Source: Actinocorallia populi | GTDB lineage: Bacteria; Actinomycetota; Actinomycetes; Streptosporangiales; Streptosporangiaceae | Assembly (NCBI RefSeq): GCF_002995495.1 | Contig: NZ_PVZV01000003.1 | Coordinates: forward strand, 372,001-436,000 | Direction of reading: 5' to 3' | Length of the DNA stretch: 64,000 nt | Shown here: positions 52,395-60,898 of the stretch, one piece after another | Layout of the letters: the number at the start of each line of letters is the position of its first letter | Position numbering within the stretch: position 1 is the first letter of the stretch | Program-made: the position numbers and the translations under genes | The notes under the pieces: generated by a model | What the model saw: only the letters and a program-made list of their open reading frames with translations | Database searches by the model: none | Told to the model about the DNA's origin: nothing

Positions 52395-53884
52395 GCCTGC
52401 TCAGCGCGCTGGCCCGGATGGAGGCGCTGCGGAGCGGGCGGGCGGTGCCGCTGGCCACCGTCCGGCACGTCCGGCTGGCCGAGCACCCGGTGGTGCTGGT
52501 CCCGCTGCGGCTGGCCGGTGAGGCCGCCGCGCCGCTGGCCGTGATGGCGGGCACCCGCAGGCACGATCCGCGGCTGTTCGTGGTGCCGCAGCCGCGCAAC
52601 CGCGACCTGCGGTTCGCCTTCTTCGCCGACCTGGCCGGGGTGGTCATGGGGGCCGTCGCCGCCGCCCAGGCCTCGGCCGAGACGCTGGAGATCAAACGCG
52701 GCGAGCGCAAGGGCGAGACCTACCAGCGGTTCCTGGACGCGCCGCAGCTGCTGGTGCCCAACCGGGGCGGCATCGAGTTTTTGCGGCTGACCGGCCGCTC
52801 CACCCGCTTCCGCCAGGTCGACGGCGAGTGGCCGGTGCCCGAGGAGGTGCCGCTGCTGGGCCGCTGGCTGACCTGGTTCGCCGACCGGTCGGACTACCCG
52901 GGCTCCAGCGTCCTGTGCGCGATGACCGACCTGCTGTCCCTGCACTGGGCGACAGGGCAGAGCCCGCTGGAGGACGGCAACCTCGCCGCGCAGCTCGGCT
53001 GGATCGAGCCGCCGGACGGGCTCACCGGCCTGGACGCGGCGCGAGAGGCCGAGGACCCGCTGCTGCAGCCGCCCGCCGGGCCCGCCACCGACCCGTCGTT
53101 CGACAACGAGGTGCTGGCGCCCCTCATCGCCGCCTACGACCTGGCCGAGGAGGACGGGCCCGCCCGCGAGTTCGCCGCCGAGCGCATCGCCAAGGCGCTG
53201 TCCACCCAGCTCGAGCCGACCTGGGAGCTGATGTGGCGCGGGGTGGAGCTGCTGCGCTCCCTCCCGGAGGCCGCCGGCGTCCCGCAGCGCTTCGAGGGCG
53301 ACCGCCAGTCCTTCACCACCTTCGAGGAGTCCCTGGCCGAGGGCGCCCCGCAGGCCCGCAGGGACGGGGCGGTCGCCGCCGCGCGGCGGCTGGCCTCGCT
53401 GGAGGGGGCGGCCTCCCGGTACGCCGTCCAGCGCGCCCTGGACGACCCGCTGGTGCTGGCCGAGCGCCGGCTGGCGGGCGAGGCGTTCCACGGCGAGGTC
53501 GTGTGGACCGATCCGGACAACGTCAACGAGAAGGGGCTGCGCCGCCCGCTGGTGCAGATCGCCACCGACGACAGGCTGCGCGTGGAGCCCGGCAAGATCG
53601 TGTACAACGCCGCCCGCACCCAGAAGGCCGAGGTGCTGGAGGTGGCCGACGGCGAGATCCTGCTGCGCATCGAGAACGGCATGGGCAACTCCCGCAAGCC
53701 CAACCCGGGCTCGATCCCCGAGCCCGGCGACCGGATGTGCTTCACCACCTTCACCGACGAGTTCCGGCCTTCGGCCAACCTGCCCGATCCGGAGGAGACG
53801 CCCTGGACGCACGGCGGGCCGCCCGAGGCCTACGAGCCGCCGAACGAGACGACCGCCGAGGAGATGAGCCATGAGTCAGCCTGA
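52391..53884 (+). CDS. unknown protein between nuclease and helicase
   Basis: 497 residues, ATG overlapping the nuclease stop (ATGA). An N-terminal domain (ARMEALRSGRAVPLATVRHV...LFVVPQPRNRDLRFAFFADL) is followed by a long helical middle part. A C-terminal beta-rich domain has WTDPDNVNEKGLRRPLVQIAT and EVADGEILLRIENGMG, resembling the OB- or SH3-like domain 1B of Upf1/Dna2-family helicases. It may provide the DNA-clamp parts missing from the short helicase subunit; this is inference. It overlaps the helicase gene by 14 nt. Confidence 0.72.
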   Translation: MSLLSALARMEALRSGRAVPLATVRHVRLAEHPVVLVPLRLAGEAAAPLAVMAGTRRHDPRLFVVPQPRNRDLRFAFFADLAGVVMGAVAAAQASAETLEIKRGERKGETYQRFLDAPQLLVPNRGGIEFLRLTGRSTRFRQVDGEWPVPEEVPLLGRWLTWFADRSDYPGSSVLCAMTDLLSLHWATGQSPLEDGNLAAQLGWIEPPDGLTGLDAAREAEDPLLQPPAGPATDPSFDNEVLAPLIAAYDLAEEDGPAREFAAERIAKALSTQLEPTWELMWRGVELLRSLPEAAGVPQRFEGDRQSFTTFEESLAEGAPQARRDGAVAAARRLASLEGAASRYAVQRALDDPLVLAERRLAGEAFHGEVVWTDPDNVNEKGLRRPLVQIATDDRLRVEPGKIVYNAARTQKAEVLEVADGEILLRIENGMGNSRKPNPGSIPEPGDRMCFTTFTDEFRPSANLPDPEETPWTHGGPPEAYEPPNETTAEEMSHESA

Positions 53885-55172
53885 GCCGCCCGGCGCGCGG
53901 GCCGACGCGGTCGTCTCGGACGTGCTGGCGCTCCTGACCGGCGGCGAGCACCGCGGTGTCGTCGTGGACTCCCCGCCGGGCGCGGGCAAGTCCACCCTGG
54001 TGGTGCGGGCCACGCTGCACCTGACGGACGCCGGTGAGCGGCTGATGATCGTGGCGCAGACCAACGAGCAGGTCGACGACCTCATCGAGCGGTTGTGCGC
54101 CAAGGCCCCCGAGCTGGTGATCGGCCGCCTGTCGGCCGGGGACTACCAGCCCAGCGACCGGGTGAAGCGGCCGAACGTGCTGGTCAGCCCGAAGTCCGAC
54201 GCGCTGGCCGGGGTGCCGGTCGTCATCGCGACCGCGGCCAAGTGGGCCACCCTCGCCGAGGGCACCTGGCCGTGGGCGATCATCGACGAGGCGTACCAGA
54301 TGCGCTCGGACGCGCTGCTGCGCATCGCCTGCCGGTTCGAGCGGGCGCTGTTCGTGGGCGACCCGGGGCAGCTCGACCCGTTCTCGACCGTGGACGCCGA
54401 GCGCTGGGCGGGCCAGTCCTGGGACCCGACCCAGTCGGCGGTGTCGGTGCTGCTGGCGCACAATCCCGAGCTCCCCGTCCGCCGGCTGCCGGTGTCGTGG
54501 CGGCTGCCGGCGTCGGCGGCACCGGTCGTGTCGGACGCCTTCTACCCCTACACCCCCTTCGAGGCCGGCACCGGGCCCGGCGACAGGCTGCTGCGCTTCG
54601 GCGCCACGGGCATGGGCGCCCACGACGACGTGCTGGACATCGCGGCGGCGTCCGGCTGGGGGCTGTACGAGCTGCCCGCGCGGCACACCATCAGGACCGA
54701 CTCCGAGGCCGTTGCGGCGACGGCGGCGCTGGCCGTCCGGGTGCTGCAGCGCGGCGCGGTCGCCGTCTCCGGCGGGGAGGAGTCGCCGGTGACGGCCGAG
54801 CGGGTCGCGGTCGGCGCGGCCCACCGCGACCAGGTCGCCGCCATCAAGCAGCTGCTGCAGGGCACCGGCATCACGGTGGACACCGCCAACCGGCTGCAGG
54901 GCCGCGAGTACGACGTGACGGTCGTGCTGCACCCGCTGTCGGGGCGGCGCGACGCGACCGAGTTCCACCTCCAGGCCGGGCGGTTGTGCGTGCTGGCCTC
55001 GCGGCACCGGCACGCCTGCCTCGTGGTGGCGCGGGCGGGCATCCCGGAGCTGCTGGACGCCCACCCCTCGACCGGGCCGGTCCACCTGGGGGTGCCGATC
55101 AAGTTCCCGGACGGCTGGGAGGCCAACCAGTCGGTGCTCGCCCATCTGGAGTCCTACAAGGTCGCCGTCTGA
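53871..55172 (+). CDS. SF1B helicase subunit, Upf1/Dna2-like
   Basis: 433 residues with Walker A PPGAGKST (35-42), motif Ia VAQTNEQVDDL, Walker B DEAYQ (139-143), motif III VGDPGQLDP (162-170), motif IV/V TANRLQGREYDVTVV (338-352) and motif VI QAGRLCVLASRHR (368-380). The order and the GREYD motif are typical of the Upf1/Dna2 branch of superfamily 1. The chain is short for the family (usually 600 or more) and lacks the N-terminal 1B region and an attached nuclease, consistent with a split Dna2-like machine. The stop lies just before the B12 riboswitch. Confidence 0.88.
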   Translation: MSQPEPPGARADAVVSDVLALLTGGEHRGVVVDSPPGAGKSTLVVRATLHLTDAGERLMIVAQTNEQVDDLIERLCAKAPELVIGRLSAGDYQPSDRVKRPNVLVSPKSDALAGVPVVIATAAKWATLAEGTWPWAIIDEAYQMRSDALLRIACRFERALFVGDPGQLDPFSTVDAERWAGQSWDPTQSAVSVLLAHNPELPVRRLPVSWRLPASAAPVVSDAFYPYTPFEAGTGPGDRLLRFGATGMGAHDDVLDIAAASGWGLYELPARHTIRTDSEAVAATAALAVRVLQRGAVAVSGGEESPVTAERVAVGAAHRDQVAAIKQLLQGTGITVDTANRLQGREYDVTVVLHPLSGRRDATEFHLQAGRLCVLASRHRHACLVVARAGIPELLDAHPSTGPVHLGVPIKFPDGWEANQSVLAHLESYKVAV

Positions 55173-55193
55173 CGGCTTTCCGCAGGCTGGTAC

Positions 55194-55376
55194 GGTTCAT
55201 CCGCGCGCGTGAGCGAAGTCCGGTGAGATTCCGGCGCTGTCCCGCAACTGTGGTGGCCCCGCGAGGGGCCGAGCCAGGCCGCCTTCCGCGCGTGACGAAC
55301 CTGCCCTCGGAAGAAGGGTGAGCCGTTCCCTTCCGGGCCTGCTCGCCCGCTCCGGCGGGCGACCCCCTACGGAAGG
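55194..55376 (+). ncRNA. cobalamin (AdoCbl) riboswitch with expression platform
   Basis: The aptamer lies at 55194-55301. Its closing stem pairs GGTTC (55194-55198) with GAACC (55297-55301), followed by CGCGCG/CGCGCG. The B12-box core GGTGAGATTCCGGCGC and CTGTCCCGCAACTGTGG is unmistakable. Downstream, CCTTCC (55329-55334) can pair with the ribosome site GGAAGG (55371-55376), and AAGGG (55314-55318) can compete for it. A perfect hairpin TCGCCCGC-TCCG-GCGGGCGA (55343-55362) lies between. This favours translational control. A possible promoter is CTGACG (55169-55174) and TACGGT (55191-55196). Confidence 0.93.
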
Positions 55377-55384
55377 TTGTGAAG

Positions 55385-56296
55385 ATGCGGCGCATCATCG
55401 GCGCGCTCCTGCTTCTCGTCCCGCTGGCCGCGGGATGCGGAGGCTCCGCCGAGAACGCGGACGGCGCGGACCGTCCGGCCACCGGCTCCCGCACCATCGA
55501 GGCCGCCAACGGCACCGTCACCCTGCCCGCCGCCGCCGGGCGCATCGTCTCGCTGTCCCCCACCGGGACCGAGATGCTGTTCGCGATCGGCGCGGGTGAG
55601 CGGGTCGTGGCGGCCGACGACTACTCCACCTACCCCGAAGAGGCGCCGCGCACCGAGCTGTCGAGCTACCAGCCGAACGCCGAGGCCGTCGCCGGGTACA
55701 AGCCGGACCTCGTGGTCCTGTCCAACGACCAGAACGGCATCCTGGCCGCCCTGGAGAAGCTGAAGATCCCGGTCCTGCTCGAACCGGCCGCCGCGAGGCT
55801 CGACGACTCCTACGACCAGATCACCGACCTGGGCGCGGCGACCGGGCACGAGAAGCAGGCCGCCGACCTCGTCGCGGACATGAAGAAGCGCATCGACGCC
55901 GCGGTGAAGGCAGCGCCGGACGGCACGGGCCTGACCTATTACCACGAGCTGGACACGAGCCTGTACACGGTGACGTCCAAGACGTTCGTCGGGCAGGTCT
56001 ACTCCCTGTTCGGGCTGGAGAACATCGCCGACGCGGCCGACAAGCAGGGCGGCGGCTACCCGCAGCTGTCCGCGGAGGCCCTGCTGGAGGCCGACCCGGG
56101 GCTGATCTTCCTGTCGCACCCCAAGGGCACCGGCGAGTCGGCGGACAGCGCCGCGAAGCGGCCCGGCTGGTCGGGCCTGTCCGCGGTGAAGGACGGCAAC
56201 GTGTTCACGCTGGACGACGACGTCGCCTCCCGGTGGGGCCCGCGCCTGCCCGACCTGATCGAGGACATCTCCGCGGCCGTCGAGCAGGCGGCCTGA
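55385..56296 (+). CDS. btuF: cobalamin/cobinamide ABC transporter substrate-binding lipoprotein
   Basis: 303 residues. A lipoprotein signal with the lipobox LAAGC (Cys near 19) precedes a two-lobed type III binding fold with IVSLSPTGTEMLFAIGAGERV near the N-terminus, the BtuF/FepB pattern. It captures corrinoids outside the membrane for the permease. ATG 55385 lies 8 nt after GGAAGG and is preferred over GTG 55379, which is only 2 nt away. The gene is the first behind the riboswitch. Confidence 0.9.
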   Translation: MRRIIGALLLLVPLAAGCGGSAENADGADRPATGSRTIEAANGTVTLPAAAGRIVSLSPTGTEMLFAIGAGERVVAADDYSTYPEEAPRTELSSYQPNAEAVAGYKPDLVVLSNDQNGILAALEKLKIPVLLEPAAARLDDSYDQITDLGAATGHEKQAADLVADMKKRIDAAVKAAPDGTGLTYYHELDTSLYTVTSKTFVGQVYSLFGLENIADAADKQGGGYPQLSAEALLEADPGLIFLSHPKGTGESADSAAKRPGWSGLSAVKDGNVFTLDDDVASRWGPRLPDLIEDISAAVEQAA

Positions 56297-56301
56297 GCAC
56301 G

Positions 56302-57342
56302 ATGCGGGACCGGCCGGCCGTGGAGGCCGCGGTGAAGGCCCGGCCCCGGCGGCTGCGCCCGGTCCCGCTGGCCGCCGCGGTGGCGGTGCTGCTCGCCGCC
56401 ATGACGGCCGGCCTCCTGGAGGGCGCGGCCTCCCTGCCGCCCGGCGAGGTCCTGCGCGCGGTGTTCGGCCTGGACAGCACGCTGTCCCCGATGGAGCACG
56501 CGCTGCTGACCGAGCTGCGGCTGCCGCGCGTGCTGCTGGGCGCCCTCGTCGGCGGGCTGCTGGCGCTCGCGGGCGCCGGCTACCAGGGGGTGCTGCGCAA
56601 CCCGCTGGCCGACCCGTACCTGCTGGGCGCCTCGACCGGGGCGGGGCTCGGCGCAACCCTGGTGATCGTCCATCTGCCGGTGGCCGCCTCCTACGGGGTG
56701 CCGGTGGCGGCGTTCACCGGAGCGCTGGGGGGCGTGGCCCTGGCCTACGCGCTGGGCCGGGCCGCCGGGCCCGGCACGGGCACCCTGATCCTGGCCGGGG
56801 TCGCGGTCTCCTCTTTCCTGGCGGCGGTGCAGACCTTCGTCCAGCAGGCCGGGGTGGACCGGCTGGAGCAGGTCTACTCCTGGCTGCTGGGCGGGCTGGC
56901 CGGGGCGTCCTGGCAGTCCCTGGGCATGATCCTGCCCTATGCGCTGGTCTCCACGGCGGTGCTGCTGGTGCACGGCAGGCTGCTGGACGTGCTGGCCGTC
57001 GGCGACGACGAGGCCGCCTCGCTGGGCGTGGACGCCGCCCGGATCCGGCTGGTGGTGCTGGCCGCCGCGTCGCTGGCGACCGCCTCCGCGGTGGCGGTCA
57101 GCGGGCTCATCGGGTTCGTGGGCATCGTGGTGCCGCACGCGGTCCGGCGGCTGGCGGGCGGCTCCTACCGGATCCTGCTGCCGTTGTCGCTGCTGGCGGG
57201 CGGCGCCTTCCTGGTGGTGGCCGACCTGCTGGCCCGCACCCTGCTGGCGCCGGGCGAGCTGCCGCTGGGCGTGCTCACCGCGTTCATCGGCGCCCCCTTC
57301 TTCCTGGCGATCCTGCGTTCCACCCGGGGCAGGGCGTCGTGA
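56302..57342 (+). CDS. btuC: cobalamin ABC transporter permease (FecCD family)
   Basis: 346 residues with about 9-10 membrane helices. Conserved FecCD motifs include LRLPRVLLGALVGGLLALAG, YQGVLRNPLADPYLLGASTG and GLIGFVGIVVPHAVRRL. It forms the channel of the vitamin B12/corrinoid importer. The stop overlaps the ATPase start (GTGA). ATG 56302 is 6 nt after the binding-protein stop. Confidence 0.92.
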   Translation: MRDRPAVEAAVKARPRRLRPVPLAAAVAVLLAAMTAGLLEGAASLPPGEVLRAVFGLDSTLSPMEHALLTELRLPRVLLGALVGGLLALAGAGYQGVLRNPLADPYLLGASTGAGLGATLVIVHLPVAASYGVPVAAFTGALGGVALAYALGRAAGPGTGTLILAGVAVSSFLAAVQTFVQQAGVDRLEQVYSWLLGGLAGASWQSLGMILPYALVSTAVLLVHGRLLDVLAVGDDEAASLGVDAARIRLVVLAAASLATASAVAVSGLIGFVGIVVPHAVRRLAGGSYRILLPLSLLAGGAFLVVADLLARTLLAPGELPLGVLTAFIGAPFFLAILRSTRGRAS

Positions 57343-58100
57343 TCGCCGTGTCGGGTCTGGACGTGGTGCGGGACGGCCGTCCCGTGCTGCGGGAGGTCGG
57401 GCTGGACGTCGCGGAGGGCTCCTGGACCGCGGTGATCGGACCGAACGGGGCGGGCAAGTCGACGCTGCTCCAGGCGGTCGCCGGGCTGCTGCCCCACACC
57501 GGGCGGATCCGGCTCGACGGGCGCGAGGGCCTGCGCGGGCGGGAGCGGGCGCGCACCGTCGCCTACGCCCCGCAGAACCCGCTGCTGCCCGAGGACCTGA
57601 CCGTGCTGGACTACACGCTGCTGGGCCGCTCCCCCTACATCCCCTACCTGGGACGCGAGCGCGCCGAGGACAGGGAGATCGCCGAACGGGCGCTCCTGCG
57701 GCTCGACCTCGCGGACTTCGCCGGGCGGCGCCTGGGCCGCATGTCCGGCGGGGAGCGCCAGCGGGTGGTGCTGGCCCGCGCGCTGGCCCAGCAGGCGCCG
57801 ATCCTGATGCTGGACGAGCCGACCACCGCGCTGGACCTGGGCCACCAGCAGCAGGTGCTGGAACTCCTGGACGAGCTGCGCCTCACCGAGGGCCTGACCG
57901 TCCTGACCACCCTGCACGACCTGGGCACCGCCGCCCAGTACGCCGACACGCTCGTGCTCGTCTCCGGCGGCCGGGTCGCGGCCTGCGGGACGCCCGCCGA
58001 GGTGCTCACCGCCGATCTGGTCGGTGCTCACTTCGGCGCGAAGGTGAGCGTGACGCGCGGCCCGGACGGACGTCCCCGTCTCGCCTTGGAGCGGCCTTGA
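57339..58100 (+). CDS. btuD: cobalamin ABC transporter ATP-binding protein
   Basis: 253 residues. Walker A GPNGAGKST, the Q-loop PQNPLLPEDLTV, signature MSGGERQRVV and Walker B ILMLDEPTTALD are all intact, and the His switch is TTLHDL. It powers the B12-type importer with the two upstream proteins. Start GTG 57339 overlaps the permease stop; its own stop overlaps the cbiZ start (TTGA). Confidence 0.93.
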   Translation: MIAVSGLDVVRDGRPVLREVGLDVAEGSWTAVIGPNGAGKSTLLQAVAGLLPHTGRIRLDGREGLRGRERARTVAYAPQNPLLPEDLTVLDYTLLGRSPYIPYLGRERAEDREIAERALLRLDLADFAGRRLGRMSGGERQRVVLARALAQQAPILMLDEPTTALDLGHQQQVLELLDELRLTEGLTVLTTLHDLGTAAQYADTLVLVSGGRVAACGTPAEVLTADLVGAHFGAKVSVTRGPDGRPRLALERP

Positions 58101-58801
58101 GAATCCAGACGGTGTGGCGCCCGGAGGGCGGCGGCGAGCTCCCCGCGCTGGTGTGGCGGCCCGGACCGCGCCGGATGATCTCCTCGGGGCTGCTCGGCGG
58201 CGGGATCGGCCCGGCCGGCTGGGTGCTCAACGCCCAGGTGCCCGGCGCCTACGCGCGGATGGACCCGCTGGCCCACCTGCGGGAGCTGGCCGCACGGTTC
58301 GGTCTGGACGGGCCGGGCGTCGGGCTGCTGACCGCCGCCGAGGTGCGCGCCTTCCGCCAAGGGCACGACGGGGGCGTGTCGGCCACGGCGACCGTGGGGC
58401 TGCGGGTGCCGACCTGGGCGGCCGCCCCCGAGGGCAGGCCCGACCCCGTCCTGGCCCCTGCCGTGCCCGAGCAGTTCCGGCCGGGCACCATCAACATCGT
58501 CGTGTCCGTCCCCGTCGCGCTGGAGGACGCCGCCCTGGTCAACGCGGTGCTGACCGCGACCGAGGCCAAGACCCAGGCGCTGCTGGAGGCCGGGTACGAC
58601 TGCTCGGGCACCGCCAGCGACGCCGTCTGCGTCGCCGCCCCCGACGGCGGGGATCCCGAGCCGTTCGCCGGCCCCCGGTCGGTGTGGGGGGCGCGGATCG
58701 CGCGGGCCGTGCACGCGGCCGTCCTGGCGGGCGCGCACGACTACACCCGGCGGTTGAACGCGGGACCTTCTTCCCCAGGAAATCTTCCCGAATTGGGTTA
58801 G
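58097..58801 (+). CDS. cbiZ: adenosylcobinamide amidohydrolase
   Basis: 234 residues starting at TTG 58097, coupled to btuD by a TTGA overlap. MISSGLLGGGIG near the N-terminus, followed by NAQVPGAY and the DP pair in RMDPLAHL, matches CbiZ. CbiZ removes the lower-ligand nucleotide loop of imported corrinoids, making adenosylcobyric acid that is then rebuilt into true B12. Its place in a riboswitch-controlled import operon shows salvage of foreign corrinoids such as pseudo-B12. Confidence 0.88.
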   Translation: MRIQTVWRPEGGGELPALVWRPGPRRMISSGLLGGGIGPAGWVLNAQVPGAYARMDPLAHLRELAARFGLDGPGVGLLTAAEVRAFRQGHDGGVSATATVGLRVPTWAAAPEGRPDPVLAPAVPEQFRPGTINIVVSVPVALEDAALVNAVLTATEAKTQALLEAGYDCSGTASDAVCVAAPDGGDPEPFAGPRSVWGARIARAVHAAVLAGAHDYTRRLNAGPSSPGNLPELG

Positions 58802-58858
58802 AGTCGGGGCCGAGAGGATCAAGAAGGTCTCAAGAGTGCCTACAGGTCGAGGAGCGCC

Positions 58859-59968
58859 ATGACCATCGCCCTGGTCCTGCTCTGCGTGGTGGTCGGGGCC
58901 CTGGAGCTTTACGCCGCCCGTCAGGCCAAGTACCAGACCGAGGCGTTCCTCAGCCGGGTGAAGGAGCTGCACTCGCTGGTCCGCCGGCAGAACCAGACGC
59001 TGGAGAGCACGGGCAGGCAGCTGAACGACGAGCTCGGCGAGGTCAGGCAGCGGCTGCCCGGCCTGGACCTGCGGGTGAACCAGCACGGCGGGCGCATCGA
59101 CGAGCTCGCCGCCCTGCTGCACCGCACCGAGGAGTACATCCGCGCCCAGGCCATCCGGCTGCACGAGCTGGAGAAGCAGCGCGACGCGCTGGCCGAGCTG
59201 CGCGGCAGGCTCGCCGACATGGAGAACGCCTCCTTCCCCGTCGCGGTGCCGGCGATCGCGGGCCAGGTCGCGCCCGACGCCCGGGTGGAGGCCGCGCTCA
59301 CCCGGATCTCCGACCTGGAGCACAACCGCGCCCAGATGCTCGGCCTGCAACGCGACCTGTCCCGGGCGCTGGAGGACGTCGAGGACGTCGTCACCGACCT
59401 GATGCGGCACACCTCCGGCGAGCTCGACCGTGCCATCACCGCCACCCTGGAGCCGGGCACGGAGCCGGTCACCACGGTGGGCGGCTCGCTCATGTGCGCC
59501 GACCCCGCGCTGCGCGACGTGCTCGCCGACGTCTACGAGCGGTGCGTGGAGGGCAGCGGCCTGAGCGTGCGGTTCAAGACCGCCGAGGAGCACCTCACCC
59601 GCTACTACCTGACCGGGCGGGTCCTGGAGGAGCTGGGCGGCGGCTACACCGCGCTGCTCATCTCGCTGACCATGGACGTGGGCTCGCCGTCGCTGCGCCG
59701 CAGGCTGCCCAGCGACGAGGCGTCGGTGAAGGCGCTGCTGCGCGCCCTGCACGAGTCGGCGGGCGCGGTGGCGCGGATCGGCCCCCTGGTGGCCGCCGGG
59801 ACCCCCGACTCCCTGGTGGCCGCGGTGCTCACCCACGCGCAGAGCCTGGAGTTCGACCGGCAGGACTTCCCTGCCGACCCGGCGGGCACCGCCGCCCGGC
59901 TACGGAGCCTGCCGGTGCATCAGCTGTGGGACCTGACGGCCTGGGCGGGCAGGCCCGCCGCCGGGTAG
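58859..59968 (+). CDS. membrane-anchored coiled-coil protein, unknown
   Basis: 369 residues. One N-terminal membrane helix (2-20), a coiled coil at about 30-120 (LHSLVRRQNQTLESTGRQL...RIDELAALLHRTEEYIRAQ), a linker, a second helical stretch and a C-terminal globular domain with SLRRRLPSDEASVKALLRAL. It resembles RmuC-like or cell-division coiled-coil anchors only in general shape. No family recognised. ATG 58859 follows GAGGAG at good spacing, and it is separate from the cbiZ operon by 57 nt. Confidence 0.7.
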   Translation: MTIALVLLCVVVGALELYAARQAKYQTEAFLSRVKELHSLVRRQNQTLESTGRQLNDELGEVRQRLPGLDLRVNQHGGRIDELAALLHRTEEYIRAQAIRLHELEKQRDALAELRGRLADMENASFPVAVPAIAGQVAPDARVEAALTRISDLEHNRAQMLGLQRDLSRALEDVEDVVTDLMRHTSGELDRAITATLEPGTEPVTTVGGSLMCADPALRDVLADVYERCVEGSGLSVRFKTAEEHLTRYYLTGRVLEELGGGYTALLISLTMDVGSPSLRRRLPSDEASVKALLRALHESAGAVARIGPLVAAGTPDSLVAAVLTHAQSLEFDRQDFPADPAGTAARLRSLPVHQLWDLTAWAGRPAAG

Positions 59969-60555
59969 GCCTGGACGCGCACCGAGCCGCCCTTCTCGGC
60001 CGCCCCGCCGTTGCCCGCGCGGGGCTCCAGCCCGACCAGCAGCCGCGCCACCGGGACGCGGGTGGCGGGGTCGAGTTCGACGCCCAGCCCGAAGCCGTTC
60101 TCGGGGTCGAGGAACACCACGTCCTGCAGCGACCGGGCCGCCCGCACGGCGGGTCCCGCGGAGTCGGCCTCCTCGGGGTCGTAGAGGGTCTCGTAGGTCA
60201 GCCTGCGGGCGTAGCGAACGAGCGAGCCGGCGTCCACGACCCGGCTGCCCACGGCGGCGACCGGCCCGGCGATGGCGATGCCGATGACGCCGCCGCCCTC
60301 GCCGCGCACGAAGATCTCGCGGTCGGGCTCCCGCCGCGGCCGCTCCCTGCGCACCTGCAGCCCGAAACCCGTGCCGTCGACGTGGACGGGCACCGGGAAC
60401 GGCGCGGGGCGGGCGGAGACCCGCACCTCGCCCGGGGTCACGGTGTAACCCGGGAGATACAGTTGCAGCCCTTTGACCAGCAGCTTCCACACCGCGCGGC
60501 CCGTCAGTTCGGTACGGAACCACTGCTCTTCCGAGACATGACCCATGGTGACCAT
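59920..60555 (-). CDS. hypothetical protein, 211 residues
   Basis: A beta-rich soluble protein: HVSEEQWFRTELTGRAVWKLLVKG at the N-terminus, an Arg/Pro-rich strand region and a Gly-rich middle (GEGGGVIGIAIAGPVAAVG). The stop lies 49 nt inside the convergent coiled-coil gene, an unusual 3' overlap. Start ATG 60555; an ATG three codons on (MGHVSEEQ) is also possible. I do not recognise it. Confidence 0.6.
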   Translation of the reverse strand: MVTMGHVSEEQWFRTELTGRAVWKLLVKGLQLYLPGYTVTPGEVRVSARPAPFPVPVHVDGTGFGLQVRRERPRREPDREIFVRGEGGGVIGIAIAGPVAAVGSRVVDAGSLVRYARRLTYETLYDPEEADSAGPAVRAARSLQDVVFLDPENGFGLGVELDPATRVPVARLLVGLEPRAGNGGAAEKGGSVRVQAYPAAGLPAQAVRSHS

Positions 60556-60628
60556 CGTGGGTCTCCTACCCGTTTCCGCACAAGACTTTCAAGAACGTCC
60601 AGAGAAACGGAGATTCCTGCCCCGCGCG

Positions 60629-60841
60629 CTACGCCCGGCCGCGCACCTTCAGCTCCGCCAGCAGCTTCGCGGTGGCCAGGGCCACCTCCTCGACCGCCGT
60701 CTCGAAGGCCTCGGCGTTGTGCGCGGCGGGGGCGCGGAACCCCGAGATCTTCCTCACATACTGCAGTGCCGCCGCCCGCACGTCCTGCTCGGTGACCTCT
60801 TCGGTGTACGGCGGCCGCAGCGTCTTGATGCTTCTGCACAT
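60629..60841 (-). CDS. DUF2277 protein
   Basis: 70 residues: MCRSIKTLRPPYTEEVTEQD and ALQYVRKISGFRAPAAHN, ending in a helix (ETAVEEVALATAKLLAELKV). This matches the DUF2277 family of about 70-90 residues with the invariant M-C-R start and Q-Y-V-R-K motif. Function unknown; it occurs widely in actinobacteria. The ATG at 60841 is 57 nt from the divergent acetyltransferase start. Confidence 0.85.
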   Translation of the reverse strand: MCRSIKTLRPPYTEEVTEQDVRAAALQYVRKISGFRAPAAHNAEAFETAVEEVALATAKLLAELKVRGRA

Positions 60842-60898
60842 CTCCCCATCATCGGTTATTCCGGCGCGTCGCGGGGGATCGGCGTCTACGGTGTGACC

